Positions 33,216 through 45,700 of a DNA stretch of 64,000 nucleotides are shown piece after piece. Numbering within the stretch: position 1 is the first letter of the stretch; every line of letters starts with the position of its first letter. The DNA lies in NCBI GenBank assembly GCA_900074885.1, contig FJUW01000020.1:20359-84358 (forward strand). Reading direction: 5' to 3'. The stretch comes from Rhynchosporium graminicola. Its lineage: Eukaryota > Ascomycota > Leotiomycetes > Helotiales > Ploettnerulaceae. The notes under the pieces were generated by a model. That model had not been told where the DNA came from. It saw nothing but the letters and a program-made list of their open reading frames with translations, and did not search any database. A program made the translations under genes and the position numbers.

Positions 33216-34141
33216 ATGGCTCCCATCCTCCCACCAGGCGGCATCATGCCAGTTGACCAATATAATGGGAACGGCCTCAGTGCCCGCCGAACAGATGACA
33301 AGAAGTCCCTGATGATCTATCCCGATTTATACAAACTGCAAAGTGATCCAAAGTACGAGGATCCAAAAGACTCTGCTCATGACTGGCAGAACCCGGGCGA
33401 TCCCATGGATCAGTTGAGTTGGCTGAGGATAATCCGTGAAATTATTGGGAGAGTAAGCCGCATTCGCATCCACGTGTACAGAAGTTCGTCGGCGTGTTTC
33501 ACTATAGAGGAGCAACGGAATTGATACATTTTTAGGCTTATGGATTAAAAATCAAACCGAGACAGAGTTTCCGGTCGTTGATTTCATCGAGAAAGACGAT
33601 TTATACAGCTTCCTGCGGGCGAATCCTCACCCTGAAGTTCCGACTGGCAGAGGATCTGAAAATCAATCTCTTGTCTCTCAAGTACATCGGAAGCTTTCAT
33701 CGGTATTACGAGGCATCGGTCTATATTCACAATCTCCAGACTCAAATGGCTCTAAATGTTACCACGGCATTGGCTTTCCTACACAAGGAAGATATCATCC
33801 TCTGGGGGCTTTCTCCAAATACTGTCCACCTTCGCTCTGACCTCTCAGCCTCTCTTGTCAACCTAGACGTCGCAGCTTACAAAGCGCGAACATGTAGTGA
33901 TAGTATAGAAGATAGTTACCGAAGTCCTGAATGGCTTGAAGAGCCTTTTCCAAACCAGCCTGAGACTTGGATCATATCTTCACAAGATATGTATGCATCT
34001 GGATCCTTGCTGTATTACTTGCCGAACGAAGAAGACCATGGCTTGTGGGAAGAAGAAGAGGATATGCCAGATCTTGATGACAAAAATCCAAATGAGCTTG
34101 TTAAGAATTGCTGGACGAGAGAATTCCGCAGTATGGATTAG
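33216..34141 (+). CDS. Degenerate protein kinase-like protein (pseudokinase or decaying gene)
   Basis: Two exons, 33216-33452 and 33536-34141, give an open frame of 280 residues (donor gtaagc, acceptor tttttag). The second exon resembles the C-lobe of fungal serine/threonine or RIO-like kinases: TALAFLHKEDIILWGLSPNT where HxDLxPxN is expected, VNLDVAAY where DFG is expected, then SYRSPEWLEE (activation/APE region) and DMYASGSLLYYL (DxWxxG helix region). The catalytic Asp of HRD and the metal-binding Asp of DFG are both replaced, so kinase activity is unlikely. The stop at 34139 is followed by 33 more in-frame codons that read like the normal end of the domain (VVETMKAIVMQEG), ending at about 34240. 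The stop may therefore be a nonsense mutation. It lies next to the repeat-rich boundary and could be a pseudogene. Confidence 0.55.
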
Positions 34142-34715
34142 GTTGTCGAGACTATGAAGGCGATAGTCATGCAGGAAGGATTGAAGTTGAGCGGTGAGGA
34201 CGATATTATGGTTGATGCTTCAGTTGAGCAATTTTAGGCTGCTGGAATCTTCTCAAAGATGATTTATAGCTTTGAATGTTGTTCGGCGTCATAAGTCCGC
34301 AGGAGGTCCATCGTCAGCACAGAAAGTCAGAAAGTCCTTGAAGTACGTAGGAAAGATGCCTGGGTCCGTCTCATGTTAAAAAAATTTCTTTGGATATGGA
34401 CTTAGTCTCATTGGAACACAAAATCTCACGATTCTTAGGATAATGTTAATAGATGCCTTCACTTAGACTCGACGATCCAGTTCAATGTGGCGGCAGCTTT
34501 CACCTGATTCCCAGGAGTCCTAGAGATCACAGGGAAATGTTGAGACATCAAATGTCTAGTCGTTTGTTGTTCCCGAAATCTCATCCTTACAAGACTTGAT
34601 TGAATCTAGTTGACATCTACCTACGCAAGCAGAGGTTCGGAGTCAGGCCCCGGATGGTCAAGCTGAGTTTCCCAGGTTGTAGAATTCTTGAGTTTCTCTT
34701 CCCGCAAAAACAGAG
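34142..34715. other. Kinase-like downstream remnant and intergenic region
   Basis: 34142-34240 continues the kinase frame past its stop. 34241-34715 has no open frame of note and no recognised element. Confidence 0.5.
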
Positions 34716-35655
34716 TCACAATTCCTGCTGAGATGTATAATCCCTCCACAAGCTAGTAGACTCCGATATGAAAAGAAGAACTAAAAAGCTTACAGCTACC
34801 ACAAAGAATGGCGTTGCAAGCCAAACTTTGGGACCTCTTATGACAGCAGCAAAAATCTGCTGCATAGCGGGATCGCCAAAAGCGTGGCCGATGTTTTCAA
34901 GAAACGCTAAAGCGGCATAGAAGCTGGCCTTAAAAGAATCGGGTATCATGTACGAAGTGTAGGACAACGTTGAGACACGCGATCCGAAGCCGGCGGAGAA
35001 GATGAAGACGCCTAAAAGCTCATTCGTGTTTCAGATATCATTAATAAGGGTGGTCTGGAAGGTCATATCGAAGTAGAGCATCTTATCAACCGGAGCAAGA
35101 CCCAAAAGGAGCGCGCCAGTTGCTAGTAGACCGACACATACGCGCATCAATATCTGGTCTATGACCTGCGGAGGGACATTGGATCTCTCCCGAATCATCA
35201 ATACGATGTGGGGGATGATGAGTGAGTAGAGGATGATACTGACGATGGCAGTCTCCGAATAGAACGCCGCTCCATCTGATATTTTCCATCCGAATCGGAG
35301 TGAGGCGTATTGGATCAGTACACTCAAAGTTGTATACCGCATGGTTCCAACGATGAACACAGGGATCGAGAGTGAAATACTCGGCTCTGAAAAGAGCCTT
35401 CTGAGATCTGTTGGTTCTACTCTTGGAGAAGACTGTAGGTCTTGTTCTGCAGAGGTATCGCTTGAGTTGGCCCCTACCGGGAGGCTACTGTTGGGACTAG
35501 ATTCTTGAGTTTAAGAGCTGGGCATGATAGCAAGCAAAATCATGCAAGAAACCAAGCATCCAAAAGAGAGATCGCACGGGATCCATGGAGATATGTCATT
35601 AGTCATTGTTACGATGCACGATGCTACTAGCTCCGTTATGTAAAAGGCTGAAAAA
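34716..35655 (-). pseudogene. Truncated MFS transporter pseudogene
   Basis: Reading the minus strand gives the middle and C-terminal half of a fungal major facilitator transporter: FYITELVASCIVTMTNDISPW at the right edge, a cytosolic loop, then TMRYTTLSVLIQYASLRFGW, IDQILMRVCVGLLATGALLLGLAP, and after an apparent intron GVFIFSAGFGSRVSTL and GDPAMQQIFAAVIRGP, ending at 34716. The N-terminal half is missing: recognisable coding stops near 35,650, where AT-rich sequence starts. The frame has an in-frame TAA at about 35513 where the alignment expects a CAA-type codon, and the donor of the last intron is not a GT (the region reads gatatg). Both lesions make it non-functional. What remains is about 290 of the roughly 500-600 residues usual for the family. 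Confidence 0.78.
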
Positions 35656-36230
35656 ATATAGTAATAGGCATGTTAGAGGGCGTCCGAGATGTATATATAG
35701 TAAAAGTCTTGATTCTTCTAAATACTATAGTGCGAGGAGCTATCTAAGTGATAATAACTAATAGATACTAAGTATCTATCCCTATCCCGTGATATCTCCT
35801 ATCCTGTGATATCTCCTCTCTCTAGACGTAAAAAAACTCTATCCTTAGAGATAAAAAAAGAATTTTTAGTAATTATCTTCACTGCTCTCTCCCGACGAGT
35901 CCAGAATATCTTCTTTGAAATATAACCCTATTATAATCTATAGAATTAAAGTCATATCCTCTATACTATTATTACTCTTTTCAGCTAATACTCTTACTAT
36001 CTTCTTTAGAGAAGACTTTTCCGTAGCCAGTTTCTTTATTAACTTAATTACTACTCTAGACTTTCCCTTAGTAAGGGATCTTACGGGTATTAGTAGTATA
36101 GTAAGGTTATTATCACTATCCTCCGTAAGGTTAGTAGTTTATATAGTTAGTAAGGCTATACTTATTAGCTTTCTCTTTAGGTAGGAGTATCTTAGCTCGT
36201 ATAGTTAAAGGTCTATATCCGGTACTATAG
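35656..36230. other. AT-rich boundary sequence, right edge of the gene island
   Basis: Composition shifts to the CpA-depleted pattern here. An 89-codon open frame (35915-36184, +) lacks Cys, His, Gln and Trp entirely, which is the RIP signature and not good evidence of a gene. A 17-bp tandem pair (ctatcc[c/t]gtgatatctc) lies at 35782-35815. Confidence 0.6.
35782..35815 (+). repeat. 17-bp tandem duplication
   Basis: Units 35782-35798 and 35799-35815 differ by one C/T. Role unknown. Confidence 0.8.
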
Positions 36231-38640
36231 TACTAAAAAAGCAGCTATTCGTAGTATTACTCTAGTTCTCTCTATTAACTAGGTCTTTAATAGTATATAT
36301 TATTTCTAAGTTACTAGCGATACGAGGTAGCCCCTATATACTTATCAATTTCCTTAGGAATAGTATTCTGTTCTTAATTAGGTCTATAACTCTCTAGTAG
36401 TATCCTAGCTTTAAAGGTTAATATATTAGAAGTTATAATAGAGCGAAAATAAAGGATTTATACCGCTTCGGGGCGCTATTATTTAGTTTTATAATATTAG
36501 TCTCCTAGGTTCTCTTTGACTTTCGTCTGCTCTTAGTATTCACTATAACTAAGTCTTCTTCTATATCGTCGATAGGCGTTACTAGTAATTTGGATTAGAT
36601 ATCGTAGTCTAGGGATAATATAATCAGATTCGTTATATTTCTAGTATTAATACGAGGCTTAATTAAATACGAATTTTAATCTAGTAACTATTAATATATT
36701 ATTATACTACTTTTGATCTCGCTCTAGAAAATTAGGCTACGTGCGTTCAAATGTTCACGTAAGAATACGAGGTCCTCTATCTTATCACTTACGATAGGTA
36801 CTTATTATAGCTTAGGTATATATAGCGTCAGGGGATATCTTAAGATATAGAATAAAATTCCCGACGTTATGATCGTTAGATCTGAGTCGCGGAAAGGTAT
36901 TTAATAAGCTAATTTCAGTATAAATTCTGTCTCGTAGCCTAGTCTATTAATATTAATTCTTAGAAGAGCTACTATACTTATAACTATATCTAGTATTACT
37001 AAGCGTAAGATTTATACTAGCCCGACTGTCTCTAGCGTAATAGTATATATAACCTCGCTTAGTAGTACGATTATAGATCTATAAGATATACTGATTAATA
37101 TAGTTAGTAAAGCGTCCAGAATAGCGATAAGGTTTAGTATATCTTAAAGCGCGCGAAAACATTCTTTAATAATTACCTTAGTATTTATATAAGCTTGAAT
37201 TATCAAGGAACGTCTATTATATAATATTTAAAGAAGATATAATACGTAGTTAGCCCGGTTCTTATCTAATAGAGATCAGTCGAGTATATAGAGGAAGTCT
37301 TCTATTAATTTATATATACGCTCTATCTCTACTATAAGTGAAATATATACGCTATAATATATCGCAGCAGAAGCTATAGCTTATAGGAATATTTCAAAGC
37401 TCGGCTTTAAACTATCGTGCCCTCTTATCAGCGCGTTATCGAGAATAAATTATCTATTAGTTCTACGTCTTATAATAATACTAATATCCTCCTTAGTCTT
37501 AATTAATAGAGATAAGATCTAATATAAACTATCGAATACTAAGAAAGTGCTAATTAGTTGAAATAGTTTCTTATCTGCTTATATCTCCTCTTTATACTCT
37601 TTAGTAAGTTCAATTATTCCGGTCTCCTTTAATCTCTTTTATCGTATCTTCTTCTATCTCTTTAGCTCCTATAGTTCTTAAAGAACTAAGTAGAGTTTAT
37701 CTCTAAGATACCTTTAAGTAATAATTTCCACGAAATAGTAGTACTAATTATACTATATCTCCTCTATAATATTAATAGCTTTAAACTTCTAGCCTCTAAG
37801 AACTATAATATTTCCGTTAGAATAGATAATATATCTGATTCTGAAATCGGGAGTTATAAGACTATTTAGAGGAAAGTCGCTTATAGTAAGACATAAGCAG
37901 AAGGCGTCTCCGAAGGCGACTCGCTAGAAATATAAGTATCTATTAATTAGTAAAAAGTCAGCTAAGAACTATTTAAAAAGACTACTTATTACTATATTAT
38001 AATAAGCTACGCTAATTAGATAGTCCCCGGGACGTATATTAGTTAGAACGCGAATATTACCTTAGGGGCGTTCGATAACTAAGACTAATTCCTTATTATT
38101 CTAACGTAATAAGTATAAGTATAATTAGTTTTTATAATATATTCTATCCTTAGAGGCTTCGTAATAGAGTATAAATAGTTATTAGAGTCCCTATAGGAAG
38201 TTACTATTTAGGTTAGTATACTCGTAGGGGTTATCTGACTCTCTGCTCTATATAATAAGATTAAGGGGGATATCTCAGGTGACTCTAATAATACTACTTA
38301 TCTTATACTTTAAACTATATTTATTTCTCTTAATATTAGGATAAAGTAATCTGTCTCGAAGACCTTAAAAGACTCGTGGAATATTACTTCGACGAATCAG
38401 TCGAGTGAAAGAAGATAATAAGTATACTAGGGATAATAGAGTAAAGGATTTAAGAGTTCTTAGTATATTATTATTAATTACTATATTCAGTCGAAGGAGT
38501 AATCTATAGGGTAGACTCTTATCGCGGTTAATATAGAGTTAATAGCGAGGGAGTCGATACGTAGTAGTAAGATTATTATTAATAGAATTTTTTATACGTA
38601 AGCTAGATAGGAAGAAGCTTAAGTAAGTAAATAAGGTAAT
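36231..38640 (-). pseudogene. RIP-degraded unknown coding region downstream of family 3 chromodomain
   Basis: About 2.4 kb of CpA-depleted sequence. The best reading is on the minus strand at about 37,650-38,600, where a long frame is interrupted only by TAA/TAG and contains RVAFGDAFCLCLTISDFPL and PDFRIRYIIYSNGNIIVLRG. I do not recognise it. It could be an extra ORF of the family 3 element, or part of another transposon into which or next to which it lies. No LTR was found at its left end. Confidence 0.4.
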
Positions 38641-40986
38641 AATAGAGCGTGAATATTAATAAGGCTAATTTGCTAAAATATGCGTCACGTAGACGACTTA
38701 TCGCTAGCGTACTAGAGAACGCTCGAATTTAGATACTAGATTCGGCATATCCTCTTTTAATACTAAATCGAGTTCCTAAGAAGTTATCTGATAGCTTAAA
38801 TACTTGACTTTATAGTATGCTTTCCTTATCCTATCCCTAGGTTATTTTCTTAGTTCCTTATATAGTATCTTCTCGATAATATAACGTTCGGTACCGTCTT
38901 TATCGTATATAGGACCCGGTTCAGGCGCTATCTTATAATATAGGTCGGGTACTACTAGTTCCAGGTACTCGATTAAGACTACTAAGTATATACTTATCTA
39001 TTCAGGTAGATCTAAGTCGTAAGCTAATAGGTTTATTCGTCTAATAATCTTATATAGTCCTGACTTAATAAAAGATAGCTTAGTCTAGTTCTATAGGAGT
39101 CTATAACTAGAGTCTATCTCTTTAGTAAGTCTAATATAAACTTCGGCCCTTAGCTCTAGTAATACTAATATCCGGCCCTTATTAAAGGTAAGCTTTATAT
39201 AAGACTATACTAATACGACCGACTCTATCGCGTCCTAAAATAAGGTTTAATAATTATATATAAAGTCCTATCCCTCTTTTATAGTAAATATATAAGTAGT
39301 AGTATAACTAGTAGAAGAGAAAAGAGATCAGGGTTTTTATCTGAATCTTAGTTCGTAAGATATAAACCCGATAGAGGTATTTTCTAAAGTATTAAGAACA
39401 AAAGATATAGCCGATATAAAACCTTCCTAATTAAACTAATCGAAACATCTAGCGATAGTATAGTATAAAGCGTAGATAAATATTTAATTAGATTATTCTA
39501 ATTAACTATCTGCTTTAGGGTTATTCGCTATAGTAAAAGCTAAGCTAATATTAGCGAAACTATATACGTCTCCCTAAAAACTGCTAGTAAATCGTATATC
39601 TCGATCTGATATTATCTTTTCTAGTACTCTTAAGTCCGTATACGCGTCCTTATAATAGGCCTTAGCCTAGTCTTCGCCCTCTTAATCCTTATATCTAATA
39701 ATAACCTTAATCTATTTTATAATCTAGTCTATAAATAGTAAGACCGAGTCGTATCTTTCCTTAGAAATTAGAAATCCTATAATTAAGTCTATATAAAACG
39801 TATAGAGTTAAGTAAGTAGAGGCGGAATTAGTATAAGTATACTGTTAGGTAGGCTTCTGCCTAGTTTCGCTATTCGATAAGTAGGATAGGAAGCTACGTA
39901 TAATTAAGCTATATACTATATCTTATATATAAATACCTTATCCTTTAGAAAATCATATATTCTTTATACTCTTATATATACCTAATTATTATAAGCGATA
40001 GTAAGAATCTTCCTAATTAACTTTTCAGGTATATATAAGCGCTTAACCTTATTAGGGTTATAAAAGAAAAGTAATTTTATTCTAGCGTCGAATCGAAATA
40101 ACTTAAAAGTAGATATATATTTATTCCGAGGAGACTTATAGTAATCTGTCTTTATCTTATAGTAAAGCTATCTAAAAGTTCTATCTATCAGAAGCTAGCG
40201 TAAGATAGATACTACTAATTATTTATCTATATATACTAAGGTAGAATATATAACTATCTTATTATCTTATACTAAGTAATACGATACTTTCAGGACTAAG
40301 ATATCTCCGTTTATTAAATTATATACTATATTTAATATTCCTTATACTTTTACTTCTTAGGGTAGTTAGCGCTATAGCTAGCTTAAGGCATCTGCGTTTA
40401 AGTATATCTTCCTAGCTCTATAGATTATATTTATCTTATACGTATATTTTACTAAGAAGAGAAACTAATTATCTAATTTAGTACTCTTCTTACGAGAACG
40501 ATCCTTAAAGTAAGATAATATTACTTAATAATTCGTATAGATAATGAAATTTGCGCTATCGAGATATTATAGTAACTTCTCTAGCGCTTATACTAGTGCG
40601 CCTATCTCTAGCTTAATAAGCTAGTAATTTATTTCTGCTATAGATAAGAACTTAGATAGGAATAGAACTAGCCTTTCTACCTTATTAGTAGTATCTATCT
40701 AGTGAAGAGCTATACTATACCTAAATTCCTTAGAACTATCGATATAAAATATGAAGTCCTATCCGAAGTCAGGGAATTTAAGAGTTAGCACTAAAGTAAG
40801 CCGGTCTTTTAATATATCGAATGCTAGTTTAGACCTATATAGCAGGTTATCTATATATTACTTAGAGTATATTTTAGTATCCTTATAACGTTTAGCTTTC
40901 TGAGATCGAGTTAAATTAGTATATTCTTTATATCTTAGTTAGAGAAGCGGAATAAGTATTACTTTAGTATAGTTACCTTATCTTAC
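38641..40986 (-). mobile_element. Family 3 chromovirus, 3' part (RNase H end, integrase, chromodomain)
   Basis: Minus strand. RNase H is at about 40,400-40,900 (IDSSKEFRYSIALH and NADAL landmarks). The integrase zinc-binding and core region is at about 39,300-40,250 (ISDRDIRFTSSF, corresponding to the second catalytic Asp block). The integrase C-terminus is at about 38,980-39,150 and the chromodomain at about 38,720-38,900. Stops are pervasive. Interrupted at 40986 by the family 2 element; continues at 48763. TSD cttac is at 40982-40986 and 48763-48767. Confidence 0.85.
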
Positions 40987-41254
40987 TGTAACGATATAAG
41001 ACTCAAGGCGGTATACAAGTAAGAATAAACAAGTAGGGAGGCTAAGAGCGATCTTATATAGTCTACTATAAAGGAAACAAAAAGATAAGGAAGGAAGAAG
41101 AAGAGAGATAGAGTATAAGGCACCTTATATATATATACCGGTATTAGTCCGATACTATACCGGGTCAGATACTAGTTCTACTAGGATACCTATGAACTTA
41201 GGCCCTATTATCTATCCTTCTTCTTATATAATATTCAGGTAAGCTATCGTTATA
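40987..41254 (-). repeat. Family 2 LTR (3' LTR of copy A)
   Basis: A 268-bp LTR with one nearly intact terminus (tgtaacgatataag). It is adjacent to TSD cttac (40982-40986). Confidence 0.93.
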
Positions 41255-41274
41255 TTACCCCCCTCCTAAGAAGA

Positions 41275-42710
41275 GCTTAACCCTAAGCTCGGAAAGTTAT
41301 AGTTTATACTAGAATTAGTCTTTATTATAACTATTTTCGTCGATATTCGCGTAATAGGCGCTAGCCGCTCTTTAGTAGTAGTAAATTCTTTATTAGGTTC
41401 TAACTAGTTATATCGCTATAATAGTACTATATTAGTCGTAGCTTCCAAATCAGGTAGTAAGTAGTATTTACTTTATCTATTTATAGTAAGAGTCGAGTTT
41501 AAGTAAGGCATAAGGTATATAAAGGAAAGGGTTTATTAATATTAGAGCTTTTCCTTTTTAACTATAATAACTACTTTAACTTATAAGTTTATTCTCCCTA
41601 GACTATAATATAGCTTCTAGAGTAAGTATTATTACTAACTACTATAGTAGTCTGCTATAATCTTATATATTAATCGACCTAATTAACTCTTCTCTTAATA
41701 TAAGTAAGTTTCCTATCTTAGTTTTAGGGATAATCCTTAAGTATAGTATAAGAGTTTCATAGATCTATAACGCTAACTCCTATAGTACCTTTACTAGTTC
41801 CTACTAGTACTCTTTCAGTAGCGTATCGTATATATTACCTACAGTATATTCGCGCTTTCCTTAAGATAAAATATAATAATACTCCTATTTTAGAACTCTT
41901 ATACTCGTTTAATAAGCTTAACTCTAAGCTTTATAAGTATTATTTAGCGTTAAAGAGCAGTTATAAGCTTATAGGTTACTTAAACTTAAATATAAGTATA
42001 TATACTAACGCGTTATAATTACTTAACTATATTAATATAGAATACGCTATTTTATCCGAGTTACTTCCTAGCGGTAAAGCTAAAGATATAGAGCTAAATT
42101 AGAGTAGTATTATAGCTACCTATAAAGCGATTAATCAGATCTATTATCTTACGAAATCTACTATTCGTACTACTATATTAGAGATTACTACTATATAATT
42201 AGCAGAAACTTAAGCTTTAAGGTATTCTATAGAGAAAGTATTTAAAGAGTTAGAGTTTATTAAAGTAAAAAATTAAGATCTTAAATCCTTAGATACTAAT
42301 ATAATTTTAATATAATATAAGATCAAGATCTTTTAATAGTAGATTTAGCGAAATCTAAGTTAATAATATAAATAGTATTAAAGTAAACGAAGAAGTTAAA
42401 TAGTATTATATAGGAATTTATAAAGAAAGCTATATTTAAAGCTATAATATCTAATACTAAGGGAAAGAGGAATTTACCTTCTAGTTTAGAGATAGTATTA
42501 GATCTAGATACTCCCGGACCTTCTCTAAAGAAGAAACCTTATAGGATTAGCTATTATACTTAGTCTACTACTAGAGCTATATTAGTAGATTTGAGTAAGG
42601 AGTTAGATATAATAATTCTAGTTCTAGATATTCCAGAATTACTAAGAGCTCTAGAGAACTTAGAAGAGAAAGCTAATAAAGTAGAAATAGTTAAAGAAGT
42701 AGAGTTTTAG
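41275..42710 (+). pseudogene. Antisense coding region of family 2 copy A
   Basis: Lies between chromodomain and 3' LTR, in the direction opposite to gag-pol. In this copy it reads left to right with many TAA/TAG and ends at a TAG (42708-42710) just short of the pol end, so the two frames meet tail to tail. The last part is Lys/Glu/Leu-rich (KELEFIKVKN-like), as in a coiled coil. The same region in copy B keeps a 77-codon open stretch. Function unknown. Confidence 0.5.
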
Positions 42711-42799
42711 ATATAGCGTTATTATAGAGTATAATTAGGAGATTATCTTTAGTAATAAATTCTAATACTAGTAACTATAATAGCTTATTATCCTCTAAG

Positions 42800-45700
42800 T
42801 AACTATAGTTATCTATTCTATCTTCTTAGGCCTTAATCTACTAATCTAGTTTACGCGGAGGTCTAGGTTTACTTAGGTTAGTAATATAGAAGTCTCTAAG
42901 CTTATATAGAGTACTTATTAAGTAAGAAGAATTATAATAAGTTAAGTCCAGGTTATAGCTTAGCTAGCTAACTTAATACTTCAGATTACCTCTTAAGAGC
43001 TATATAGCGAGTATATCTTATAACTCTTACTCTTCTTAAGTAGTAATAACCTCCGAGAGTAGGTTTTATAACTCTTAGCTTAGTAATAAGTTATCCGAGT
43101 CCTTAAAGAGTAATTTAGGAGCGAATATATTATAAATAGAAAATCCTAAGGGTAAATCTAGCTTATAAGAGTATCTAATCTTAGCTAAGACCTAGTATAG
43201 TCCTACCTAGAGACTAGATAGCTTCTTATTTAGCTAGTAATTCTTAAGGTTCCTTATAGAGAGAAATACCTTATCTCTAACTTCTTAGTAAATATTATAC
43301 TATTTCAAGTTAGTTATAGCGCTTATCTTATACTAAGTAGCTAGTATATTAGCTTTTATAACCTCGATAGCGGATTTAGTATATTTAGCTAAAGATTTAG
43401 TATTAGTATATTAAGCTTCTCTTATAGTATCGATCCGGTAAGTTACTTCTAGTCCTAGCTATTCTATAGTAGTATACTATATTTAAAGGTATATAGCGCT
43501 ATACTAATAGAATCGTAAGATAAAGTTACTTAAGCGTAGTTTATTATTAGTAGTAGTTCGCCCTAGTTACTCTAGTAATAATTAATAAAAGGTTTAAGGC
43601 GTTAATTAATATACTAATTTATAATTTCTATTTATCTATTAGTTTACTAGTAAAAGGAAGTAAAGAGCTTAACCTTAACTCTAATTATATAGTAAAACTC
43701 TTACTAGAAGGATAAGACTAGCTAAGCTCATTAGTCGGATATAATTAACTTAAAAGTATATCCGAAATAATATATCTATTAGATAAAAAATATCGCTATC
43801 TTATAAGTATCGATATTATAGTAATATAGTATCGATACGAAGTCTTTCCCTAAGTAGTTAATAAATACTAATATCTTATTAAATCCTTAGTTATTAGGCG
43901 AGAAGTACTTAAAATCTATAGCTAAGTACTATATAAGATAGCTAAGTACTAGTAATAAGTAGAGGAATCCTTACTATTTCGTTTATTTCAGATAAGAGTA
44001 CTAATAGGAGTAGTAATTATAAGTATACTATTTTATATCTAATACGAGTCCTTTCTAGTAGTAATAAGTAGAAATTATTTTAGTAGTCTTACGAGCGTTT
44101 AGATAAGCAGAAGAAACTTAATTATAGATTTTACTAATTAAATAAGTATATAGTAGAGTATAGCGTTATACGTATAGATAACTATTATAAAGTAGTAAAC
44201 TATTATCAATAATATAGCTATCTTCTAATATATTTCGTTCCTTAGAGAACGATTCTTAATTAAATTAGTATAGTTTCTCGATTAAATTAAAAGAGTTATA
44301 TACGGGTTCTAGTAGCGTATTAGTCCTTAGTAATATTAAGTATATATAACTAATTTAATTAATATAATACTTAGCTAGTTCCGCGTTAATCCTAAGGTCT
44401 AAGTAATCTAAAGGTAATAAAACCCGAGATCTATTATCTTATTTCTATTATTCTTATATCCTTAGATCTTATTTCCTATAGCTAAAGATATTAGCTTTAG
44501 CGTTATCTTTACTAAGTATATATATAATTTAAAAGTTAAATTTAGAAAGGAATTCTATTTATCTAGCTTACTTATTAATTAGAACCTTAGTAGTTATAAA
44601 GTATTCTAAGGATCGATAGTCTATATATACGCTAATATAGTATTATAGAGATATAAGTTCTAGTTTCTATTTCCGGAAAGACTTAATAATAGCGTATAGC
44701 TCTTTATTATAGATCTCTTAGTTTAGTTTATATCTATTAAGAATATAAGAGTAGAATCTAATTAGATACTACTAGTTATCTTTATATAATTAGAAGATAA
44801 CTCTAGCTATTATATTATTAGAAGTATTAGTTTCTAGTTTAGTTTATAATTTAGAGTCGAAATAGTATAGTTTCTATACTAATAGTAGCTATTAATATAA
44901 ATCGTCGAAGGACTTCTTATAATTATTAATAAAATTCTATAGTAATATAAGCCGAGTAAGTACTAAGAGAAGTTTAGTAATAAAGCCGAAATTCCGAATA
45001 AATTAATAATAGAACTTATAGAATCCTAAGAAGGATTTTATAGCTATTACTATTTCGGGGTACTTCTAGTTTATTAATAATACTACTTTCTTAGGATCTA
45101 GCTCGATTCCGTTAGTAATAATAATATATCTAAGGTATTTAGTCTAAGTAATATAGAATTCGCTTTTCTTAATATCTACTTAGAGTCTAGTATCTATTAA
45201 GTATTATAATACTAATTTAATATATTCATTATATTCCTAGAGCGTTTCAAAGTATATAAGAATATTATCTAAGTAAGCTATATAGAAATTATCTAAGTAG
45301 TCTAATAGTATATTATTTATATATTACTAGTATATACTAAGTCTATTATAAAGCTTAAAAAGTAGTACTTTATATTTATAGGATCCGAAGTAAGTTCAGA
45401 AGATAATATACTCCTCGGATTTAAAGTTTATATAGATATAGTTAAATACTACTTAAATATCTAGTTTAGTAAAGATTATTACTCTAGATATATAAGTTAA
45501 GAGCTTATTAATTTTAAGTATTAGATAAGAATCCTTTCGAGTGATCGTATTAAGCTTATAATAGTCGATATAAAAGCGTAATCCTCTATTAGCCTTCTTA
45601 ATAAATAGTATAAGTAATATAAAGGGACTTTAGTTAGATTCGATAAATCCTTAATCTAAGTTCTCTATAAAGTACTTCTTAGTTACTTATAGTTTATTTA

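Noticed and set aside
32708..33260. Minus-strand ORFs of 111 and 77 codons between the phosphatase and the kinase-like gene
   Set aside because: No recognisable domain; they overlap the likely 3' UTR of the phosphatase and the start of the kinase-like gene.
35915..36184. 89-codon plus-strand ORF with hydrophobic stretches that looks like a membrane protein
   Set aside because: It lies in RIPed sequence and lacks Cys, His, Gln and Trp. Hydrophobicity follows from TA-rich codons (Ile, Leu, Tyr).
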